Source: a bacterium | GTDB lineage: Bacteria > SAR324 > XYD2-FULL-50-16 | Direction: 5' to 3' | Length of the DNA stretch: 33,174 bases | Assembly: GCA_029940215.1 (NCBI GenBank) | Contig: JAOZRE010000007.1 | Coordinates: forward strand, 1-33,174 | Part shown: positions 20,313 to 28,876 of the stretch, piece after piece | How positions within the stretch are numbered: the first letter of the stretch is position 1 | Layout: each line of letters begins with the position of its first letter | The notes under the pieces: generated by a model | Seen by the model: only the letters and a program-made list of their open reading frames with translations | What the model was told of the DNA's origin: nothing | The model's database searches: none | Position numbers and translations under genes: made by a program

Positions 20313-21860
20313 CTACAAAATCACCTCAATCAAGCGGGGACCTCGGTTATTCATGGCAGACTCAAACAGGCGATTGAACTCATCGGCGGTAGTCGCCCGG
20401 TCCGCTTGGACTCCCATCCCGCGAGACAGTTGCTGGAAGTCCAGCTCCGGATTGTCCAGGGAGGTAACACTCAGCGCCTTGGGCCCCGGGTTGATGACCC
20501 CCACTCGATTAAACTCCACCTGCAGAATCCCATAACGTCGGTTGGAAAAGATCACGGTTGTCACGTCCAGATTTTCCCTGGCCTGTGTCCAGAGCGCTTG
20601 GATGGTCTGCATAGCGCCGCCGTCTCCGCAGAAAGAAACCACCTTCCGGTCCGGACAGGCCAAAGCAGCTCCTGTGGCAAGGGGCAACCCCTGCCCGATG
20701 GATCCCCCGGTTAAAAAGAGCCAATCGTGTGGAGGTGCACCAGCTGTTTCTTTTAATAATAAAATACCAGAAGTGCCGGACTCGTCAGACACCACTGCGT
20801 TTTCCGGGAGAAAAGCACCGGCCGCGGCAGCCACAGAGGCCTGAGTCACTGGCCCGGTGTGCAATTCAGGTCGCCTTTCAGGATACAGTGACAACCCTTC
20901 CGCTGGGGCCCCCAGCTTATCAGCCAGGGCCAAAAGGGCCTGGGTCCCATCTTCATCCGGTTCTGACAGGATGTGAATATCGCAGTCTTCAGGTGTCAGC
21001 CAACCAGGCTTGTCCGGATATGCAAAAAAGGAGACCGGGGGCTTCGTCCCAACCAGGATGAGATGCTTGATACCTGCCATTTTGTCAACCACCCCTTCTC
21101 CAAAGTAGGGCAGTCTGCTTATTTTCGCCCGACCAGCCCCCCGTTGTAGCCTACTGACGAAAGTATCACAAAAAAGCTTTGATCCACTGACTTCTGCTAC
21201 ACGACCAGCTGCCGTCAGCCCCTCCTCAAGCAGGACATCGCCTCGGAGGAGCAGCATGGCAGGTTTACCAGACGACAGCACCTTTGCAATCCGGGTGATG
21301 GTATCAGCAGCCACCGTTTTAGAGGCCTTTTTTTTCAGTGAGTCAATTGGTCCAGCATCCGTATCGCCCCATGACAGGTCTGCCGGCAGAATCAGCGTTG
21401 AGATACTTCCAGGTGGACCATAAGCTGCCGCTACCGCTTCTACCGCATCCGCGGGAATGGAGGAGGCGCTCTTGACCGTCTGCACCCGGCCAGAAACCGG
21501 GCGTGCGATGCTCACAATATCCGATTGCAGGGGTGCATCATACTGCCTGTGATAGGTGGCATGGTCCCCCACAATATTTACAATCGGTGAATTCGCTCTT
21601 CGGGCATTATGAAGATTGGCCAGGCCATTAGCCAGCCCCGGCCCCAGATGCATCAATGTCGCCGCAGGCTTGCCCGCCATTCTGCCATAACCGTCCGCGG
21701 CTCCTGTCACAACGCCCTCAAACAGCCCAAGCACCGGCCGCATACCCTCAACCGAATCCAGGGCATTCACAAAATGCATCTCCGAGGTCCCCGGGTTGGT
21801 AAGACAGGTATCCACACCCAGATTCACCAACGCCTTCACCAAACTTTCCGCTCCGTTCAT
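20313..21860 (-). CDS. Thiamine-diphosphate-dependent enzyme, acetolactate-synthase-large-subunit-like (IlvX-like)
   Basis: MNGAESLVKALVNLGVDTCLTNPGTSEMHFVNALD start at 21860; catalytic-Glu context GLFEGVVTGAADGYGR; ThDP motif CGDGGAMQTIQALWTQARENLDVTTVIFSNRRYGIL. Confidence 0.87.
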   Translation of the reverse strand: MNGAESLVKALVNLGVDTCLTNPGTSEMHFVNALDSVEGMRPVLGLFEGVVTGAADGYGRMAGKPAATLMHLGPGLANGLANLHNARRANSPIVNIVGDHATYHRQYDAPLQSDIVSIARPVSGRVQTVKSASSIPADAVEAVAAAYGPPGSISTLILPADLSWGDTDAGPIDSLKKKASKTVAADTITRIAKVLSSGKPAMLLLRGDVLLEEGLTAAGRVAEVSGSKLFCDTFVSRLQRGAGRAKISRLPYFGEGVVDKMAGIKHLILVGTKPPVSFFAYPDKPGWLTPEDCDIHILSEPDEDGTQALLALADKLGAPAEGLSLYPERRPELHTGPVTQASVAAAAGAFLPENAVVSDESGTSGILLLKETAGAPPHDWLFLTGGSIGQGLPLATGAALACPDRKVVSFCGDGGAMQTIQALWTQARENLDVTTVIFSNRRYGILQVEFNRVGVINPGPKALSVTSLDNPELDFQQLSRGMGVQADRATTADEFNRLFESAMNNRGPRLIEVIL

Positions 21861-21885
21861 ATGATTCTCCAGAACTTCTCTTGAT

Positions 21886-23082
21886 TTATATTGCTCCTGC
21901 TTCTGCAAGATCTGCCAATTGTTGTTCGCTGTATCCAAGCAATCCGCCATAGATTTCAGCATTATGTTCTCCGGGCCTGGGAGCCCGCGATTCAATTACT
22001 GGTGGTGTTTCCGACATCTTAAACGGTGTATTGCTGATCGGTTGTTTTTCCAGACCCGGCTCTTCCATATCGATATATTCCAGCATACCGGTTGCCTGGA
22101 CATGGGGATCCTGCGCCACCTCATCAAGCCCCAGACACTCACCACAGGGAATATGGGCCTTTTCCATCTTTTCCATTACGGTCTTTACCGTTTTGTCTGC
22201 TGCCCATTCAGCTATCAAGGGATCGATCTTGTCACGGTGATAGTATCGCTGAAGGTCATTGTACAGGTCCGGATCTTCAAGCAGCTCTTCATGACCAATG
22301 ACTATAGCCAGCCTTCGCCAGAGGCTGTTCATGATAGTGGCGATAAACACGTAGCCATCCATGCATTTATATAAGTCCGTCGGCCCAACATAGGCAGCCC
22401 GGTTCCCGATCATCGGTCTCAATTGCCCCAGCACCTCTGCTTCAGCAATCTGAGGGGTTATCATAGAGATGGCGGTCCGCATCAGGGAGAGATCAACCAT
22501 CTGCCCCTTTCCGGTCTGGTCGTGATGACGAATGGCCATGGCGGTTGCAAAGGCGGCTGATATGGCAGTAGTGTAATCCATGGGGGTCATGAAGGCCCTC
22601 ATTGGTGGGTTCTCTGGGAAACCACCCAAAGACATGGCACCCGACATGGCCTGGGCGATAAAATCAAATCCGGGCCTGTCGCGATAAGGGCCTTCACTGC
22701 TGAAGCACGAGATCGCTGTCAGAATAATGTCCGGTTTAATCGTTTTCAGCGCATCATAGGACAGTCCCATCATTTCCGCCGCTTTAGGCGTAAAGTTGTG
22801 AATAACAACATCCGATTTTTGGACCAGGTCCGCCAGCACTTCTCGGGACCGGCCTTTTTTCATCAGGTTCAACGAAACCCCTTTCTTGTTTCGAGCGTAA
22901 CTGGCCCAGGCAAGATTCTGATTATCAGGCCCCAGCAGGCCGGTGGTCCGGTCCTCTTCACCACCGGTTCTCTCAACCCGGATCACCTCAGCCCCCATGT
23001 CCGCGAGAAGCATTCCGCAGTACGGGCAGGCGATGAAACGACCAAAATCGAGCACCCGGATATCTTCTAGTACTTTTTCCAT
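21886..23082 (-). CDS. CaiB/BaiF family (class III) CoA-transferase
   Basis: Start at 23082: MEKVLEDIRVLDFGRFIACPYCGMLLADMGAEVIRVERTGGEEDR; RPGFDFIAQAMSGAMSLGG catalytic Asp context. Confidence 0.94.
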   Translation of the reverse strand: MEKVLEDIRVLDFGRFIACPYCGMLLADMGAEVIRVERTGGEEDRTTGLLGPDNQNLAWASYARNKKGVSLNLMKKGRSREVLADLVQKSDVVIHNFTPKAAEMMGLSYDALKTIKPDIILTAISCFSSEGPYRDRPGFDFIAQAMSGAMSLGGFPENPPMRAFMTPMDYTTAISAAFATAMAIRHHDQTGKGQMVDLSLMRTAISMITPQIAEAEVLGQLRPMIGNRAAYVGPTDLYKCMDGYVFIATIMNSLWRRLAIVIGHEELLEDPDLYNDLQRYYHRDKIDPLIAEWAADKTVKTVMEKMEKAHIPCGECLGLDEVAQDPHVQATGMLEYIDMEEPGLEKQPISNTPFKMSETPPVIESRAPRPGEHNAEIYGGLLGYSEQQLADLAEAGAI

Positions 23083-23134
23083 AAATTTATGGTTTTGATG
23101 GTTGCGGCAGGCCTGCAAATGTGAACACTCTCCT

Positions 23135-24301
23135 CTACGCTTCGCGATAGCCGGAACAAAGCGGAAAAAATATGATGGAGACCACCAGCAGTACCACTCC
23201 AGATGTGAGAAACCCGGCTTTAATACCCAGAAAGTCGATCATGGCACCAGTCAGCGTCGGACCAAGAAACATACCAAGACTGTGACCGAGTGTCAAAAGG
23301 GACATGATCGATCCCAGGGAGTGGTGTTTCTTCCCCATCACAGCCGCCATTCCCAGATTAGCCGGACCTGATAGTCCACCTCCGATCCCCGCAACCACTG
23401 CTGCCACATAAATCGCCCACAATTGATCGATAAAAACCAGAATGGCTGTCGCGACAACAATGGTCAACCCGCCAGCAACCACCAGTAACCGTTTATCCAT
23501 TCTGTCTGCCAGAATACTGGTAGCCGGCATGATAGCGGCGCTGAGTGCCACAATCAAGGTAATAACAATACCGATTGCAGAACTCGACATCTGATATTGT
23601 CGATAAGCCAGAAGCGGAACAAAGGTCCACAATGCCCCGATACACATGATCTGGGCAAAACGGGCCAAAAATAGTGCAAGGATAGTTACATCCTTCAAAA
23701 GCACCCTCAGATCCTCCGGTGCCTTGTTGACGGTCAGCAGCTTTTCCTCCCTGCGGGGTGGAAGAAAAAACAGGCAGAGCAAAAACCCTGCAAAACAAAC
23801 AATCCCCATCCCTGAAAAAGAGGCGTCTATGCCATAACTGTCCTTGATAAATCCACCCAGGATCGGGCCAAAACTCAAACCAGCATAGAACCCAAAATTG
23901 ATAATGCCCATCACAAACCCCTCCCTGCCTTCCGGAGAGATTTCTGCGGCATAAGCCTGTGTAACCGGCAGGATCATGGCTGCAGCAATGCCCTGTAGAA
24001 AACGCGTAACAATCAGAGAGGTGATGGTGTCAGAGTAAACGAATGCAATGGAGGTGATAAAGTAGAAGAACAATCCCGTGATGATAAACACTTTTCGTCC
24101 CTTTCTATCGGAAAGGCGACCGAAATAAGGCAGCAATAGTGTCCTGGATACGGAAAATGCCCCGAAAATCAACCCGATGGCAAAGCCGCCGGCGCCAAGG
24201 GTCTGTGCAAAAACAGGGAGCAGCGGAACAACAAGCCCCTGTCCGAGGGCAGAGGCCATCACAGCTATTGCCAGGAAAAACAGGATTTTATAGTTGATCA
24301 T
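23135..24301 (-). CDS. MFS transporter
   Basis: 388 aa, about 12 TM; GRLSDRKGRKVFIITGL loop 2-3 motif. Confidence 0.92.
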   Translation of the reverse strand: MINYKILFFLAIAVMASALGQGLVVPLLPVFAQTLGAGGFAIGLIFGAFSVSRTLLLPYFGRLSDRKGRKVFIITGLFFYFITSIAFVYSDTITSLIVTRFLQGIAAAMILPVTQAYAAEISPEGREGFVMGIINFGFYAGLSFGPILGGFIKDSYGIDASFSGMGIVCFAGFLLCLFFLPPRREEKLLTVNKAPEDLRVLLKDVTILALFLARFAQIMCIGALWTFVPLLAYRQYQMSSSAIGIVITLIVALSAAIMPATSILADRMDKRLLVVAGGLTIVVATAILVFIDQLWAIYVAAVVAGIGGGLSGPANLGMAAVMGKKHHSLGSIMSLLTLGHSLGMFLGPTLTGAMIDFLGIKAGFLTSGVVLLVVSIIFFPLCSGYREA

Positions 24302-24634
24302 TTAAGAGAATACTCCGGGAGTCAATAAACACCACTTTGTTAAAACCTCTTCTTTGTGAGCGTTTCACTGGAAATACGGGCACGGTTTTTCTGTTACCAG
24401 GTAAAATTGTCATTCAACCCATCTGTCAACGACTTCTGTTTCATATGACCATAACAACCTCAAGGGAAAAAGGGTCAAATCTATTTTCACCCTGGGGTAA
24501 TTTTGGTCGTATCAACTTGTTCACAATGGGGTTTCCGTTATCAGCCCTGTTTTCAACAGGAAACGAGAAAGAGGTGATCCCCCCAAAAAAAATGCACCAA
24601 ATATCTGTGGGCAGTAAAAGTGGAAAGAGGTTGT

Positions 24635-24709
24635 CTGTTCAGAAAACCTTTGAAGCCAGGGATGGTTTCACGGAGCTCCAGGGATGGATTAATGCGTTTT
24701 TCTGAACAG
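24635..24709. repeat. 75-bp intergenic palindrome sharing a core with 20199-20291
   Basis: 12-bp perfect terminal inverted repeats ctgttcagaaaa / ttttctgaacag enclosing agctccagggatggattaatgcgt. Confidence 0.8.
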
Positions 24710-24776
24710 ATGAGCTCTTGCAGCGATAGTCATTGAATACCCACATGTTTTTGGTGATCCCCCATAAAAAAGGGGA

Positions 24777-24795
24777 ATTGACATAGAGTGTCAAT
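24777..24795. promoter_or_regulatory. Perfect operator-like dyad overlapping a possible -35 box, upstream of the unknown-protein operon
   Basis: attgaca-tagag-tgtcaat; ttgaca at 24778-24783 and catgat at 24802-24807 with an 18-nt spacer. Confidence 0.5.
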
Positions 24796-24856
24796 CATCA
24801 GCATGATGGAAAATACAGAACCAAAGATTTTATTAAGCAACAGACTTGATGATTGA

Positions 24857-26437
24857 TTGAACCTTATGGAAAATCCCGTTCGGAAACAGCTCAACGATTT
24901 CATCGGCCGCCGACAGGTGACCCATCCCCAGTTTATCCGGGCCAACAACATGGACCAATACTTCTCGTCCATCGGTGTTGATGGCCAACGGGACATTGTT
25001 CATGGACTCCTGAGATGCAGCGATCTAACAAAAATCAGCGATGATATCCGAAAAAAGGTCGTCCACCTCTATAATAACCTGTACATTCTCAAGGATTCGC
25101 TGAAGAAACGGAAAACCATTATTGTTGTTACCAGTGGCGGTAAGCAGCAAAAAATGGCCATCATCCGGATGCTGGATGAGAACCAGCGGCTGATGCAGGA
25201 GATCATAGCGCACCTTAAGGACAACCCCGATGAAACCGTCCAGGCAATTATCAATTGGACCATCAGTACCGTCAACCTTTTCGGAGGTGTTTACCTGACC
25301 AATCGCTGTGAAATCGATCGCCTGCGTGCAGTCAGAGAACAATCCATCCACCTCGCCGGTCAAATCAGTGAGATCCTGGCCGGATCATTGGAAAAACTGG
25401 AATCCGATAAATCAGCCGGATCCGGCGGCATGTTTGCGTCAAAGGCCAAAAAAGAAGCACAACAAACCGTGAACGATCAAATCGCCTTTATGCAACAGGT
25501 GATGGACAACCTGGGAAAGACCGAGAAATTGGTCGACAGTGTGCGGGAACCCATATTCCTGGCTCACCGGATTAATAGAGCACTGCAGGCAGAGTCCGAG
25601 CGAATTCTGCCGAATTGGAACTCCTTTTACGAATCCAAAATAAGAGACCAAAAGGGACTGCCGATGGTTGCAGCTTCGGCAGACCACAAACTGAAAGCCG
25701 CGGGAGAAAAACCTTTTGAGAAGACCTTTAACGCTGTCATCCAGGAGATTCGAGAGACACTCGAAGGGTTCCGGCAACTGCTCCCCGCCAGCAGAGAAAC
25801 CTTAACGGCCTGTGGCGTTGAGAATGAAGAGACGCTGCAGCGAATCATCCAGACCTCCCGCTCACTGAATTCCATCCTCAATAACCTCTTTCTGGAACTT
25901 CGGTTTGCCTACCAGAACGGCCTGAACCGAAAAGAACAGATTCTGCGCGACCGCAATACCTACGAAGAGGAAAGAGTCCGGACGGACCGGGTTTTACAGA
26001 CCGCATTTTCCAGGACCCTTGAAGAGGTCTTTCCGGCTGACTTCAAAAACAGTAAGGCCGGCTTGATTGACACCATCCACAAGGGTATTACCAGAGATGA
26101 ATATACCCTCCTGCGATCCGAAATCAATTTCTGGTCGCTTATGAAGGATAAAATCTTCGAAAAAGGGAAGGAGAGCAAGCAATCCATGTTCATCCGCCGA
26201 CGGCGAATGGTCAACGATATCCTGCCGGATGAGGAATACTACATCGAGTACTCAGACCGACTCAGAAAAACCATCGACATCATTGACGCTGAGAAGGATG
26301 GTTTCGAACCCTTTATCCAACAGGATTTTCACGACCTGCTCAAATACCTTGTCGGCCTGTACCGGGACGCAGAATCGCATATCAAGGAAGAAGAGCCGGA
26401 AGAGAGCGAAGAAAAAGCAGCCAAGGAAACCCCATGA
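24857..26437 (+). CDS. Hypothetical protein, large, predicted helical/coiled-coil, soluble
   Basis: 526 aa (523 if started at 24866); no signal peptide or TM evident; Lys/Glu/Gln/Arg-rich heptad-like stretches; stop overlaps the next ATG (ATGA). Confidence 0.82.
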   Translation: MNLMENPVRKQLNDFIGRRQVTHPQFIRANNMDQYFSSIGVDGQRDIVHGLLRCSDLTKISDDIRKKVVHLYNNLYILKDSLKKRKTIIVVTSGGKQQKMAIIRMLDENQRLMQEIIAHLKDNPDETVQAIINWTISTVNLFGGVYLTNRCEIDRLRAVREQSIHLAGQISEILAGSLEKLESDKSAGSGGMFASKAKKEAQQTVNDQIAFMQQVMDNLGKTEKLVDSVREPIFLAHRINRALQAESERILPNWNSFYESKIRDQKGLPMVAASADHKLKAAGEKPFEKTFNAVIQEIRETLEGFRQLLPASRETLTACGVENEETLQRIIQTSRSLNSILNNLFLELRFAYQNGLNRKEQILRDRNTYEEERVRTDRVLQTAFSRTLEEVFPADFKNSKAGLIDTIHKGITRDEYTLLRSEINFWSLMKDKIFEKGKESKQSMFIRRRRMVNDILPDEEYYIEYSDRLRKTIDIIDAEKDGFEPFIQQDFHDLLKYLVGLYRDAESHIKEEEPEESEEKAAKETP

Positions 26438-27198
26438 AACTTAAAGACAAGGTAGCCCTCATCACCGGAGCCAGCAAGGGAATCGGAAAAGGCATCGCTG
26501 AACGATATGCCAGAGAGGGAGCAACTGTTATGCTCGCCAGCCGTACAGAGAAACTCCTGGATGAACTCAGTCGTAAAATCCAGTCAGATGGCGGTAAAGC
26601 TGACTTCTGCATCATGGACGTTAAAAAACCGGACAATATCCAGGCCGCCGTGGACCGCACAGTGGCAACTTTCGGGAAGTTGGATATTATGGTTAATAAT
26701 GCCGGAGTATCCATGGCCCACCCCTCTGAGACCTTGAGCGCCGAAAACTGGGTAAATACCATGGAAACAGACCTGTTTGGCGTCTTTTATGGGTGCCAGT
26801 CAGCCGGTCGACAGATGATGACCCAGCCACAAGGGGGTTGCATTATTAATATCAGCTCCATGTACGGATCGGTGGCAGCCCCCATGAGAACCGCCTATTG
26901 CACCAGCAAGGCGGGTGTGGACATGATGACACGGGTCCTGGCTGTAGAATGGGGCGACAGAAATATCCGCCTCAACTGTATCGCACCGGGCTATATCAAA
27001 ACCGAACTGGTCCAGAACCTGATCGACAAGGGTACCCTTCAGGTGGATGCCCTCGAAAAACGCACCCCCCAGGGACGGCTGGGAGAGGTGTCCGATGTAC
27101 TGGGATCTGCGGTCTTTCTCGCCAGTGACGAGGCTTCATTCATCACCGGCACCATCATCACCATGGATGGCGGCTGGTCGGCAAACGGGTATCTGTAA
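26434..27198 (+). CDS. Short-chain dehydrogenase/reductase (SDR)
   Basis: 254 aa; ALITGASKGIGKGIA, VNNAGVSM, AYCTSKAGVDMM (YxxxK), IRLNCIAPGYIKTE. Confidence 0.95.
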   Translation: MKLKDKVALITGASKGIGKGIAERYAREGATVMLASRTEKLLDELSRKIQSDGGKADFCIMDVKKPDNIQAAVDRTVATFGKLDIMVNNAGVSMAHPSETLSAENWVNTMETDLFGVFYGCQSAGRQMMTQPQGGCIINISSMYGSVAAPMRTAYCTSKAGVDMMTRVLAVEWGDRNIRLNCIAPGYIKTELVQNLIDKGTLQVDALEKRTPQGRLGEVSDVLGSAVFLASDEASFITGTIITMDGGWSANGYL

Positions 27199-27201
27199 GC
27201 A

Positions 27202-28149
27202 ATGAAACAACCTAAAATCATCATCGACACCGACCCGGGAATTGACGATGCCATGGCCATCCTGCTGGCCCATCTCGCACCTGACATCGAACTGATCGGG
27301 CTGACCACCGTCTTCGGAAATGTACCGGTGGCACAGGCCACCCACAATGCATGTATCCTGTCCGATCTCATGGGTGGAAAGGTACCGGTAGCCACCGGCA
27401 GCGCCCATCCACTGAATCGTGAAAATGACCGCTATCCAGACTTTGTTCACGGGAAAAATGGATTCGGCGACACGTCCATGAAACCGCCAATAACCAAAGC
27501 CATCGAACAGGGAGCCGTCGATTTCATCATCGAGCAGGTGTCCCAATCACCGGGCGAGATCACCCTGGTTCCCATCGGTCCGTTGACCAATATTGCAAAG
27601 GCCCTGGAAAAAGCGCCCGAGATAGCCTCACAGGTCAAAGAGGTTGTCCTGATGGGCGGTGCTGCTACTGTCAACGGTAACGTTAATGCGGCAGCCGAAG
27701 CCAATATGCTCAGTGATCCCCACGCGGCAGACCGGGTATTTACCACAGACTGGCCCATCACCATGGTGGGGCTGGATGTCACCCACCAGATTATTATGGA
27801 TGAGGCCTACCTGGATCGGGTTCATCAGGTCGATACCCCCATCGGCGGATTTCTGCGTCGAATTGTTCAATTTTACCTGGACTTCCATCGCTCCACCGGT
27901 ATAGACGGGCTCTACACGCACGACCCCACTGCCATCGTCTACCTGCTAAAACCGGAGATATTCACGGTTCGAAAAGGCGCTGTTCGTGTCTGCACAGATG
28001 GCATTGCTGCAGGGCAGACCATCATGAACCTTAGCGGAAAACCCTACCTGGGAACGGCCTGGGACGGTATCCCCACATCTGATGCCTGTGTCGATGTGGA
28101 CGTGACTGCATGTCTTGAATGGTATGCCGACATCATGAGCGGGAATTAA
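27202..28149 (+). CDS. Nucleoside hydrolase (inosine-uridine preferring type)
   Basis: 315 aa; KIIIDTDPGIDDAMAILLAH, ITLVPIGPLTNIAKAL, EVVLMGGAA, EANMLSDPHAADRVF, YTHDPTAIVYLLKPEIF. Confidence 0.95.
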   Translation: MKQPKIIIDTDPGIDDAMAILLAHLAPDIELIGLTTVFGNVPVAQATHNACILSDLMGGKVPVATGSAHPLNRENDRYPDFVHGKNGFGDTSMKPPITKAIEQGAVDFIIEQVSQSPGEITLVPIGPLTNIAKALEKAPEIASQVKEVVLMGGAATVNGNVNAAAEANMLSDPHAADRVFTTDWPITMVGLDVTHQIIMDEAYLDRVHQVDTPIGGFLRRIVQFYLDFHRSTGIDGLYTHDPTAIVYLLKPEIFTVRKGAVRVCTDGIAAGQTIMNLSGKPYLGTAWDGIPTSDACVDVDVTACLEWYADIMSGN

Positions 28150-28150
28150 C

Positions 28151-28876
28151 ATGATACTGACACAGATATTTGAAAACCTGAACCGGGCTGTTGGGTCCAT
28201 GACCTTTCAACTGCCGGTCGCATACGTCTATAATCCGCTGGAATACGCCCGCAAGAGCCATGAACGTTACCTGAAGTTGTACGGCGGAGCACCAAAGGAG
28301 GTGCTGCTACTGGGAATGAACCCAGGTCCGTTCGGGATGGCACAGACCGGTTTGCCTTTCGGGGAGATTGCAGCTTCCAGGGAGTGGCTGAAGATCGAGG
28401 AGCCGGTTGGCCAGCCAGCCAGAATGCACCCCAAACGTCCTGTGGAAGGATTTGCCTGCAGTCGGAGCGAAGTCAGCGGCAGGAGGCTCTGGGGGTGGGC
28501 AAAAAACCGCTTTGCTTCACCGGAGGCTTTTTTCGCCCGCTACTTTGTTGCCAACTACTGCCCCCTGATATTTATCGAAGAGAGCGGCCGCAATCGCACA
28601 CCGGACAAACTGCCCAAGGCGGAACGGGAACCTCTTTTCGAGGCCTGCGACCAGGCGCTCGCTGAACTGGTTGCGTATTTTCAACCCCGCTACCTGATCG
28701 GAGTCGGGGCCTTCGCTGAAAAACGGGCGCTGGCCTGTATGGGAAAGGAAACGGAAATCATCACCGGTAAAATCACCCATCCCAGTCCCGCCAACCCGAG
28801 AGCCAACCGCGGATGGGAAGCCTTCATAGAGGCAGAATTGACTGAAATGGGAATCGAGGATTTTACGCCTGCGTAG
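28151..28876 (+). CDS. SMUG1-type single-strand-selective uracil-DNA glycosylase
   Basis: 241 aa; motif I VLLLGMNPGPFGMAQTGLPFGE and motif II THPSPANPRANRGWE match the SMUG1 family signatures. Confidence 0.92.
   Translation: MILTQIFENLNRAVGSMTFQLPVAYVYNPLEYARKSHERYLKLYGGAPKEVLLLGMNPGPFGMAQTGLPFGEIAASREWLKIEEPVGQPARMHPKRPVEGFACSRSEVSGRRLWGWAKNRFASPEAFFARYFVANYCPLIFIEESGRNRTPDKLPKAEREPLFEACDQALAELVAYFQPRYLIGVGAFAEKRALACMGKETEIITGKITHPSPANPRANRGWEAFIEAELTEMGIEDFTPA

Noticed and set aside
20313-23118. Oxalate degradation operon (frc-oxc)
   Set aside because: The TPP enzyme N-terminus (MNGAESLVKALVNLGVDTCLTNPGTSEMHFV) reads as acetolactate-synthase/IlvX-like, not clearly oxalyl-CoA decarboxylase; substrate left open.
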